NCBI GenBank assembly: GCA_020851855.1
Contig: JADZBY010000144.1
Coordinates: forward strand, 1-13,405
DNA length: 13,405 bases
Direction of reading: 5' to 3'
DNA from: Anaerolineae bacterium
Lineage (GTDB): Bacteria; Chloroflexota; Anaerolineae; Aggregatilineales; UBA2796
Position 1 is the stretch's first letter; every line of letters starts with the position of its first letter. Positions 1 through 5,258 of the stretch are shown in pieces. Made by a program: the position numbers and the translations under genes. The notes beneath the pieces were generated by a model. It was not told the origin of the DNA. It worked only from the letters and a program-made list of their open reading frames with translations, and ran no database searches.

Positions 1-1276
1 GCGTGGAGCGGCCCAGGTAGCCCCAACCGCCGTCATCGTTCTGCGTGCGCAGAATCCACTTCAGGCGGGTGGATGCCAGATCATCGGCCACGCCGTGCAG
101 CGCATTGAGCGCCGCGCTGTTCACGTAGTACGGCGACGCGTGCCATTTATCCCACCAAAACGAGCCATTCTCGTCAAAACGTCGCAATACATTAATTGTC
201 TTCTCGATCCAGAATGGGTAACGCGGGTGATCTTCACACAGCCGCAGCGCCGCCAGCAGTCGTGCATGCGCGCTGAGCGATACGTTCGTCTCGCCGTGAT
301 AGCACGAGAAATTGTCGTCCATCTCGTAGTGAGCGAACACATCCGGGCTGACCGGATAGCCGCCCCAGCGCAGGACGATAAACGCGGCGGCGGTGTCGTC
401 CACATCGGGCACGGTGAAATACGACGAGCAGCCGATGCCGCACTCCGGCGACCAGTTCTGCCACAGGAAATCCAGGCCGCGCCGCACGTCCGGATCATCG
501 GGATCGACGACGCTTGCATGGCGTAAATGAATGAGCGACCAGGCAATGTCGAACACATCGATGGGCATCAAGGCAGGAGCCGCGCCCGTGCCTTCACTGG
601 CCAGCGTCGTGGTGAGGTAGTTCAGCGCCAGATCGTGGCGGCGCTCCAGAAGGTATCCGGCTGTGGCAGACGGCGATACACCCACAGAATAGTTCCCGCC
701 AAACGGCTCTTGCGTGGCGGGTACGGCGCTTCGCAGCGCTTCGAGCGAGTGAATCAGCGGGCTGGCGCGCCAGTCGCGGTCCGGGTTGGCCAGCAGGGCC
801 TTGACCTTGCGCCGGTACGGCTCGGCAAAGCGGATGGGCGGGCGCGGCACGTCCAGGCCGAGCGCCAGCGCCTCGTCCGCCAGCGCGACGGACAGCACCG
901 GAAAGCCAACCGTATCGCTGTCATCCATGCCCAGCCGCCCCACCACACGCCACAGGGCATCCTCGCCGCGCTGCACACGGCGCGCGTCGCGTGGGTCGCG
1001 CCCGCCCTCACGCAGCGTCACGATGGCGGCCAATGTCGAGATGAAGCGGTCATGATACTGGACCAGCGGCGCGCCCCACGTCCCATCGTCGTACTGGTTC
1101 TGGCGCAGCCAGGTCAAGGCGTCGCTGAAGACCGGCGACGCATAGGACCGCGCAAGGCGCGCTACCCAGGCGGTATCATAGGCGACGCCGTCCGTCCGGC
1201 CCTTGCCCAGGTCCTTGAGGATGGCGCGAACTTCGGTGGCAAGCAGGCTTAGGGTGTCGGCTCCGCGGGTGATCAT
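1..1276 (-). CDS. Class II diterpene cyclase (copalyl/halimadienyl/kolavenyl diphosphate synthase-like), C-terminus outside window
   Basis: The frame is open from an ATG at 1276 to the left edge, giving 425 residues and no stop. Residues 32-40 read AYDTAWVAR, the N-terminal signature of class II diterpene cyclases. Residues 291-295 read DVDDT, the DxDD motif whose middle Asp protonates the terminal double bond of geranylgeranyl diphosphate. QW-type repeats lie at 59-68 (QNQYDDGTWG) and 412-419 (QNDDGGWG), SPSATAGYLL at 201-210, and FWWDKWH at 373-379. From memory the layout matches the mycobacterial halimadienyl diphosphate synthase (about 500 residues) and the Herpetosiphon kolavenyl diphosphate synthase, so roughly 80 residues are missing. 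No class I DDxxD motif is visible, so a separate class I synthase would be expected to finish the terpene. Start choice: GGGGGAG lies 2 to 8 bases upstream. Squalene-hopene cyclase shares DxDD but is longer and has it further from the N-terminus. Family call strong; product unknown. Confidence 0.9.
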   Translation of the reverse strand, partial: MITRGADTLSLLATEVRAILKDLGKGRTDGVAYDTAWVARLARSYASPVFSDALTWLRQNQYDDGTWGAPLVQYHDRFISTLAAIVTLREGGRDPRDARRVQRGEDALWRVVGRLGMDDSDTVGFPVLSVALADEALALGLDVPRPPIRFAEPYRRKVKALLANPDRDWRASPLIHSLEALRSAVPATQEPFGGNYSVGVSPSATAGYLLERRHDLALNYLTTTLASEGTGAAPALMPIDVFDIAWSLIHLRHASVVDPDDPDVRRGLDFLWQNWSPECGIGCSSYFTVPDVDDTAAAFIVLRWGGYPVSPDVFAHYEMDDNFSCYHGETNVSLSAHARLLAALRLCEDHPRYPFWIEKTINVLRRFDENGSFWWDKWHASPYYVNSAALNALHGVADDLASTRLKWILRTQNDDGGWGYLGRST

Positions 1277-1356
1277 ACTCCCCCTTATATGACATGATCG
1301 ATGTGTCGTCACCCATGTCACCCAGAGCGCGATGATGTAGTCAACGTGGGGCGCTT

Positions 1357-1421
1357 AAGGGAGCCTGAAGTGGCAATGTAGGGTGTGCAGCGCACACGTC
1401 GAGCCGGTGGCAGGCTCCCTT
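1357..1421 (-). promoter_or_regulatory. Stem-loop at the 5' end of the cyclase mRNA (candidate leader RNA)
   Basis: AAGGGAGCCTG at 1357-1367 and CAGGCTCCCTT at 1411-1421 are perfect 11-base inverted repeats. The 43-base interior holds a second hairpin, GTGTGC at 1383-1388 and GCACAC at 1392-1397 around a 3-base loop, plus a direct repeat of GTGGCA at 1370 and 1407. From the predicted promoter, the transcript would start only a few bases before this stem, so the folded element would form the 5' end of an mRNA with a leader of about 147 bases. Neither side is followed by a U tract, so it is not a simple intrinsic terminator. No known riboswitch family was recognised. It could instead be a 5' stabilising stem or a protein-binding site. 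Confidence 0.5.
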
Positions 1422-1429
1422 GTGTGTAA

Positions 1430-1458
1430 ATTCTACTGAAAAGTGCTGATTAACTCAA
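1430..1458 (-). promoter_or_regulatory. Sigma70-like promoter of the diterpene cyclase gene
   Basis: On the minus strand TTGAGT (1458 to 1453) is followed, after exactly 17 bases, by TAGAAT (1435 to 1430). This matches TTGACA in 4 of 6 positions and TATAAT in 5 of 6 at the optimal spacing. It sits in an A/T-rich stretch and points toward the cyclase start. The expected start point is near 1423. This is a sequence match only. Confidence 0.55.
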
Positions 1459-1493
1459 TCTATCGTTGTGGAGTAATTACCTGATGTCATACT

Positions 1494-1505
1494 TCATAGC
1501 TATGA
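1494..1505. promoter_or_regulatory. 12-base perfect palindrome, candidate operator
   Basis: TCATAGCTATGA is identical to its reverse complement. ACTT at 1491-1494 and AAGT at 1507-1510 extend the symmetry with a two-base offset. It lies about 36 bases upstream of the predicted -35 box of the cyclase promoter, centred about 77 bases before the predicted start point, where a dimeric activator would often bind. No regulator gene for it is visible nearby. Confidence 0.3.
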
Positions 1506-1599
1506 TAAGTCGTGGACGCATTCGCGCACCAATAGCCCGATTATACGCGAATTTACGGCTGGCGAGGCGCTGACCTGAGAATCGTTATCGCATTGTTAT

Positions 1600-1629
1600 A
1601 AAAATCCCGGCGGCAGGGCAACCCACCGC
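1600..1629 (-). terminator. Candidate intrinsic terminator of the 193-residue hypothetical gene
   Basis: On the minus strand GCGGUGGG, loop UUGC and CCUGCCGC (1629 to 1610) form an 8-pair stem with two G-U wobbles. Five bases later comes UUUUU (1604 to 1600). The wobbles become mismatches on the plus strand, so the hairpin is specific to minus-strand RNA. The spacer before the U tract is longer than ideal. It lies about 60 bases after the stop at 1690. Confidence 0.4.
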
Positions 1630-1689
1630 GCACAGGAGCAGCGGCCAAATCAGGCGCGCGGCGGGCGGGGAAACGAGCGCGACGTCCTC

Positions 1690-2271
1690 TCAGTCAATCG
1701 CATCCTGGATGGACAGGATCGAGAAGCGCAACGCCAACCCGCAGGGCAGGTCCGGCGGCTCGTACGCCTCGCCGATGATCTGGATGCCCGCCGTGCGCTG
1801 CACGATCTCCAGGTCCATCATCGGGACGGGCGTCCACCACCGGGCCTCGTACACACCGCCGCCCAGGTCCCGGATGTGGTCGGGCTGGGCCGGCGCGAGC
1901 AGCTTCCAGAGCGCACCGCGCGACAGCGTGACGGGCCGGCATCCGGCCTGTTCGCACCACTTGCTCGCCCGCAGCACAATCTCCGCGATTGGCGTCGACC
2001 AGAACGGCTCATCGAGCGGCTGGTTCATGTGCCGCAGGAAGCCGGTCACCGTGTCCAGCGCCCGGCACACGTCGCTGTATGCGCCCGCCGGGGTAGATGC
2101 GGGGGATACGCTACACAGGTTGTCGAGCCGGGCCAAACACATCAGAATGAAGGACGGAACCTGCGGCTCGGCGGGGATGGCCAGCGGAATGTAGTGCGAG
2201 ACTTCGCCCAGGTGCCGGGCGACGATATGGCTGATCTGGTGCATGACGGCAGGTTGTAGTGACGTGGCCAT
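1690..2271 (-). CDS. Hypothetical protein, 193 residues
   Basis: I do not recognise this family. The start at 2271 is preceded by GAGGGA (minus strand, 2283 to 2278) at good spacing. The product looks cytoplasmic: there is no signal peptide and no clear membrane segment. Residues about 60-130 read as largely helical, with several aromatic residues and TPIAEIVLRASKWCEQAG. The C-terminal third is rich in beta-type residues (VYEARWWTPVPMMDLEIV, then IQIIGEAYEPP). Three cysteines occur in the N-terminal two thirds, but they form no metal-site pattern that I can name. The gene is transcribed away from the ankyrin-like gene and toward the diterpene cyclase. The 413-base gap with its own promoter and a candidate terminator suggests it is not co-transcribed with the cyclase. 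Confidence 0.8.
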   Translation of the reverse strand: MATSLQPAVMHQISHIVARHLGEVSHYIPLAIPAEPQVPSFILMCLARLDNLCSVSPASTPAGAYSDVCRALDTVTGFLRHMNQPLDEPFWSTPIAEIVLRASKWCEQAGCRPVTLSRGALWKLLAPAQPDHIRDLGGGVYEARWWTPVPMMDLEIVQRTAGIQIIGEAYEPPDLPCGLALRFSILSIQDAID

Positions 2272-2380
2272 CGCGTGTCCCTCGATCTTCGATTGTCATG
2301 GATACCGGTGGGAACCGTCTCACATCCAAAAGCACTATAGCATAGATGAGCACTCGAATCTTGTGTTGGGCGTGAATTAT

Positions 2381-2409
2381 TTGTCAATTTTCTATCACAA
2401 GGGCATAAC
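2381..2409 (+). promoter_or_regulatory. Candidate promoter of the ankyrin-like gene in the divergent intergenic region
   Basis: TTGTCA at 2381-2386 and CATAAC at 2404-2409 are 17 bases apart (5 of 6 and 4 of 6 matches to the consensus), in the A/T-rich gap between two divergent genes. The same bases contain TTGACA on the opposite strand (2387 to 2382), so a promoter for the leftward gene may overlap it, though no good -10 box for that strand was found at standard spacing. Confidence 0.4.
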
Positions 2410-2457
2410 AGCAGCCCACCAACATAGGGCAGTATTGCGGCGCAAAGGAACGTGGCG

Positions 2458-3126
2458 ATGGCCAGTCAGCCAGCCGAAAAAGGCGTGTGGTGCGTGGTGG
2501 CGAACGTCGCCGCTGAGCAGCGCGTTGGCGTCCATGCCGAGCCGTCTTTGGGGACGAAACACTTCAGCCCGAATACGAAGGTGTATTGTTTTCCGCCACA
2601 GTGGGGCGACGGCTATGAGAAGATCAAGGTGCTGGGCCGGCATCGCGGCTCGCACCGGCTGGTCACGATGGTCATCCACGAAAAGCGGCTGGTCAACTGG
2701 CGCGTTCAGCGTGTGTTCCATCCCTTCGTGGTGCAACACATGGGCGGCTGGCGCAGCAAAGAAACCGCCGAACTGATGGTGGCCAGCATCCTGATCGGGC
2801 GCGAGGCCCAGGCCGCGGCGCAGGATGGCCTGGACAGCGCCGCGCCCGATGACGCGCTGCTTTATGCGCTGCGGCTCAAGCGGCCAGAGGCTATCCAGAC
2901 GGCGCTGGGGCGTGGCGCGGACATTCGCCGTGTGCGCGACGATGGCTGGTCGGCGCTGGGACTGGCCATTCTGTACGGCGGCGCGGATGTGGTGCACGAT
3001 CTGCTGCGGCGCGGCGCGACGGCGAGCAGCGTGGGCCGGTACGCCGCGACTGCCGTCCAGCTCACCCCGGCGGCGTATACGCCCGATGTGATCCGGCTGG
3101 TGGAGCAGTACACAGATCGGCGCTAG
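2458..3126 (+). CDS. Ankyrin-repeat-like protein with an unrecognised N-terminal domain, 222 residues
   Basis: The ATG at 2458 was chosen because AAGGA at 2445-2449 lies 8 bases upstream. An in-frame GTG at 2452 is too close to that site. Residues 10-95 form a compact domain with WCVVANV (11-17), GTKHFSP (32-38), VYCFPPQWGDGYE (42-54) and LGRHRGSHRLVTMVI (59-73). I recall similar short uncharacterised bacterial proteins with the GTK/FP/GRHR pattern but cannot name a family. Residues about 130-188 resemble one to two ankyrin repeats: DDALLYALRLKRPEAIQTAL, then GADIRR, DDGWSALGLAILYGGADVVHDLL and RRGA. Ankyrin repeats bind proteins, so the second half is probably a partner-binding module. No export signal is seen. 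Two palindromic repeats follow the stop directly. Coding call is strong; function unknown. Confidence 0.8.
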   Translation: MASQPAEKGVWCVVANVAAEQRVGVHAEPSLGTKHFSPNTKVYCFPPQWGDGYEKIKVLGRHRGSHRLVTMVIHEKRLVNWRVQRVFHPFVVQHMGGWRSKETAELMVASILIGREAQAAAQDGLDSAAPDDALLYALRLKRPEAIQTALGRGADIRRVRDDGWSALGLAILYGGADVVHDLLRRGATASSVGRYAATAVQLTPAAYTPDVIRLVEQYTDRR

Positions 3127-3152
3127 GGGGTGTCTGAAAGTGCGGAGAAGAA

Positions 3153-3294
3153 CCTCACCCCCGACCCCTCTCCATGCCTGCCACCCCAGAGGGGACCCCA
3201 GCAGGCACGGAGAGGGGAGATCGCCGGCCTTACCGCCGCGCCGTTCCCCCTCTCTACACGGTACTCCGCGTGGAGAGGGGGCCAGGGGGTGAGG
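3153..3294. repeat. GC-rich palindromic intergenic repeat, copy 1
   Basis: The unit starts CCTCACCCCCGACCCCTCTCC and ends GGAGAGGGGGCCAGGGGGTGAGG in part-complementary fashion. Each half contains its own hairpin: ATGCCTGC with GCAGGCAC in the left half, and CCCCCTCTC with GAGAGGGGG in the right half. The whole would fold as two stems joined by an outer stem. It starts 26 bases after the stop of the ankyrin-like gene. Its reverse complement aligns along its length with copy 3 at 10285-10463. No open frame within it looks coding. It may act as a transcription terminator or mRNA 3' end element, or be a small non-autonomous mobile element. Confidence 0.75.
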
Positions 3295-3350
3295 CTCAGA
3301 GTTCACCACAGGCTCTAGAGGGTATCTGAAACGTCAGTTCTGGGCGCTGA

Positions 3351-3458
3351 CCCTCACTCCCCCAACCCCTCTCTCCCTCATGGCGAGAGGGGAGAAAAGC
3401 GGAACACTCCCTGGTTTCCGCTCCCCTCTCCATGAGGGAGAGGGGCCGGGGGTGAGGG
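3351..3458. repeat. GC-rich palindromic intergenic repeat, copy 2 (shorter subfamily)
   Basis: CCCTCACTCCCCCAACCCCT at the left end and AGGGGCCGGGGGTGAGGG at the right end form the outer arms. Inside, CTCCCTCATGG faces CCATGAGGGAG, and GCGGA at 3400-3404 faces TCCGC at 3417-3421. It shares the terminal CCTCAC...GTGAGG and the CCCTCTC blocks with copies 1 and 3, but its core differs. Together with copy 1 it fills most of the 420-base gap between the ankyrin-like gene and dtd. The remaining spacer holds no other feature I can support. Confidence 0.7.
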
Positions 3459-3546
3459 CCTCTCGCTCGCCGGTTTGCCCGCTCCCCGCTAGACTCCTGC
3501 CCGGCGTGGCGGGGCATCGAGCGACGGAAAAGGGGATGCGCGGGCG

Positions 3547-3999
3547 ATGAAGACGGTCATTCAGCGGGTGAGCCGGGCAGCGGTGCTGGTCGATGGGCAG
3601 ACGGTCGGCGCGATTGAGACGGGCCTGCTCATCCTGGCGGGCGTCGGCCCGAACGACACGGACGCCGAGGCAAAATGGCTGGCCGAGCGCATCGCCGTGA
3701 TGCGCATCTTCCCCGATGAAGACGACAAATTCAACCGCTCGCTGCTGGACATTGGCGGCGGCGCGCTCGTCGTGTCGCAGTTCACCCTGTACGGCGACGC
3801 GGTCGGCGGGCGGCGTCCCAGCTTCAGCAAGGCCGCGCCGCCTGCCATCGCCGCGCCGCTGCTCGACCGTTTCGTCGGCTACCTGCGCGCGGCGGGCGTG
3901 GCGCGCGTCGAAACCGGCGTCTTCGGCGCGCGTATGACGGTCGAGCTGGTGAACGACGGCCCGGTGACCATCCTGCTGGACCGCGAGCCGCTCCGCTGA
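3547..3999 (+). CDS. dtd: D-aminoacyl-tRNA deacylase
   Basis: The 150-residue product has the usual length and layout of bacterial DTD, a cytoplasmic homodimer. DTD hydrolyses D-amino acids (and mischarged glycine) from tRNA, which protects translation from non-L residues. It opens with MKTVIQRVSRAAV, typical of the family. The catalytic SQFTLYGD motif is at residues 77-84, followed by GGRRPSF (87-93). The C-terminal cross-subunit motif appears as NDGPVTI, compared with the usual NxGPVT. No key residue is missing. AGGGG at 3531-3535 lies 11 bases before the ATG, which is rather far. Between them an ATG at 3536 opens a four-codon frame whose TGA overlaps the dtd start as ATGA. The gene appears to stand alone, between palindromic repeats and a YceI-like gene. 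Confidence 0.96.
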   Translation: MKTVIQRVSRAAVLVDGQTVGAIETGLLILAGVGPNDTDAEAKWLAERIAVMRIFPDEDDKFNRSLLDIGGGALVVSQFTLYGDAVGGRRPSFSKAAPPAIAAPLLDRFVGYLRAAGVARVETGVFGARMTVELVNDGPVTILLDREPLR

Positions 4000-4009
4000 C
4001 GCCTCGTAG

Positions 4010-4059
4010 CGGACGCTGGTCCGGTTCTCATTAAATATTCAGATCATCCTCTTCTGAAT
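4010..4059 (+). terminator. Two short hairpins after dtd, weak terminator or operator
   Basis: CGGAC at 4010-4014 and GTCCG at 4019-4023 form a 5-pair stem followed by GTTCTCATT. A second inverted repeat, ATTCAGA at 4037-4043 and TCTGAAT at 4053-4059, has a 9-base loop. The first may end dtd transcription weakly. The second sits in the A/T-rich region ahead of the YceI-like gene, next to a TAAAAT at 4064-4069 that could be its -10 box but has no good -35 partner. Low certainty. Confidence 0.3.
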
Positions 4060-4128
4060 CCCGTAAAATCTGGCTGGAGCAGTTTACCCGTGTCGCGGTT
4101 GAATGCCAGAGGGAAGGGAGTTCGGGCT

Positions 4129-5100
4129 ATGTTCCGTAATCGCAGGCGTCTTCTTCTTGTGGGGGCCATCCTCATCATCGTGTTAGGGGTTGTCGGCTTT
4201 TTGATCTTCGACCGCCTTTTCCCGGCAGACCGCGCCCCGGTCGTGACGGGCGTGCCGTCGCCCGCCGTGAACTCGATTGATGCGCGCCGCACGGCCCAGG
4301 CCCAGACGCAGACCGCCGCGCCGACCACGTCATCACAGCGCCGCAGCGCGCCCGACAGCGGCATCCAGAACGTGCTGTACGTCCCGGATGCGCCGCTCGC
4401 CCTGCCTGCGCAGGACGAGCCACTGTACATATCCTGCACCGAGGGCCGCGTGACCGCGCCGGAGCGCCCAACGCCCACCGCGACCCTTGAGACGATGGCC
4501 ACTGCCGAAGTGACCCTCACCCCAACCACCGCCCCCGCCACGCTCGGCGCGCCGGACCTGGTCCGGCTCATCATCGCCGGCAGCGAATCAGAGGCGTGTT
4601 TCCAGGTGGGCGAGATCTTCCCCGGCCTGGGCGAGTTCCGCGTGGCCGTGGGCGTGACCCAGACCATCGAGGGTGAGGTCGAGATTGACCGCGCCAACGT
4701 GGCCAACAGCCTGATCGGGGACATCGTCATCAACATCAACGAGCTGACCTCGGACGAGCCGCGCCGTGACGGTGCGATTCGTGGCCAGTGGCTCGAATCG
4801 GACAAGTACCCGTACGCCACGCTGTCCAATGTCGAGATCATCGGCCTGCCGCAGCGCGCCTACGTGGACGGCGAGATGCTCAACTTCACCGTGCGCGGCG
4901 ACCTGACCATCCGCGATGTGACGCGGCCCACCGACTTCGCGGTGACGGCCACGCTGGCGGGCGATCTGCTCGTGGTGCGCGCCGAGACGCAAATCCTGAT
5001 GACGGATTTTGGCTTCGATCCGCCAAACCTGGCCTTTGTCCAGGCCGATAACGAGGCCCGCCTGGTGCTGAATCTGGTCGCTCGTCCGGCAACGAGCTAA
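4129..5100 (+). CDS. Membrane-anchored YceI-like domain protein
   Basis: The start at 4129 has GGAAGGGAG at 4112-4120, 8 bases upstream. An in-frame GTG at 4090 has no such site. The 323-residue product begins with a basic stretch (MFRNRRR) and one hydrophobic segment at about 8-28, an uncleaved anchor. A low-complexity Thr/Pro/Ala/Gln linker covers about 35-140, including RPTPTATLE (113-121) and TLTPTTAPAT. The C-terminal 180 residues match the YceI lipocalin-like fold: INELTSDEPRRDGAIRG (203-219), the KYPYATL region (226-232), RGDLTIRDVTRPTDF (256-270) and MTDFGFDPP (291-299). YceI proteins bind isoprenoid or other long-chain amphiphiles. The domain's first strand is unusual (AGSESEACFQVGE), with Cys157, and Cys103 in the linker could be a partner for it. 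Family moderately to strongly supported; ligand unknown. Confidence 0.85.
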   Translation: MFRNRRRLLLVGAILIIVLGVVGFLIFDRLFPADRAPVVTGVPSPAVNSIDARRTAQAQTQTAAPTTSSQRRSAPDSGIQNVLYVPDAPLALPAQDEPLYISCTEGRVTAPERPTPTATLETMATAEVTLTPTTAPATLGAPDLVRLIIAGSESEACFQVGEIFPGLGEFRVAVGVTQTIEGEVEIDRANVANSLIGDIVININELTSDEPRRDGAIRGQWLESDKYPYATLSNVEIIGLPQRAYVDGEMLNFTVRGDLTIRDVTRPTDFAVTATLAGDLLVVRAETQILMTDFGFDPPNLAFVQADNEARLVLNLVARPATS

Positions 5101-5106
5101 TCTAGA

Positions 5107-5157
5107 GGTCGGAATGGCGCTCCGGGGTAGGCAACTCCAGCGAGCGCCATTCTGACC
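5107..5157 (+). terminator. Long stem-loop after the YceI-like gene
   Basis: GGTCGGAATGGCGCTC (5107-5122) and GAGCGCCATTCTGACC (5142-5157) pair over 16 positions, with one G-U wobble and a 19-base loop. It begins 6 bases after the stop codon. There is no U tract after it, so it is either a Rho-independent terminator of the type lacking U or a 3' end stabiliser. Confidence 0.5.
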
Positions 5158-5258
5158 GGGCAATCCCGCCCAATTCAGACCTAGATTGCTGATTCAGCGC
5201 TCCTGGCGGTCCGGCGTGCTCCCGGCCCCGGGCTGCACGAGGAAACTCAAGAACAACC

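Larger units (their letters stand above)
1277..1689. other. 413-base intergenic regulatory region upstream of the cyclase
   Basis: No convincing gene was found on either strand. The stretch from about 1421 to 1605 is clearly richer in A and T than the flanking genes. It holds, from right to left along the minus strand, a candidate terminator, a 12-base palindrome, a sigma70-like promoter and a paired leader element. Each is listed separately. Confidence 0.7.

Noticed and set aside
95..1252. Two plus-strand open frames (95-526 and 527-1252) that together cover the region
   Set aside because: They lie opposite the minus-strand cyclase frame, which has clear family motifs. Their own proteins are Arg-rich and show no recognisable fold.
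1..1276. Squalene-hopene cyclase as the identity of the left-edge gene
   Set aside because: The DVDD motif lies near residue 291, and the protein starts with a YDTAWVA region typical of diterpene cyclases. Squalene-hopene cyclases have the motif near residue 375 and lack that N-terminal signature.
2395..3309. A 304-residue minus-strand frame opposite the ankyrin-like gene
   Set aside because: It runs through a palindromic repeat and lies antisense to a gene with a recognisable fold and a good ribosome site.
3153..3458. CRISPR array
   Set aside because: The repeats are only two adjacent palindromes of different core and length. They lack short identical repeats with regular unique spacers, and no cas gene is near.
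3130..3517. Short open frames on both strands within the repeat region
   Set aside because: Their proteins are translations of palindromic repeat sequence, rich in Pro, Arg and Ser, without ribosome sites.
4090..4128. GTG at 4090 as the start of the YceI-like protein
   Set aside because: It has no ribosome site, whereas GGAAGGGAG lies 8 bases before the ATG at 4129, which directly precedes the basic and hydrophobic anchor.
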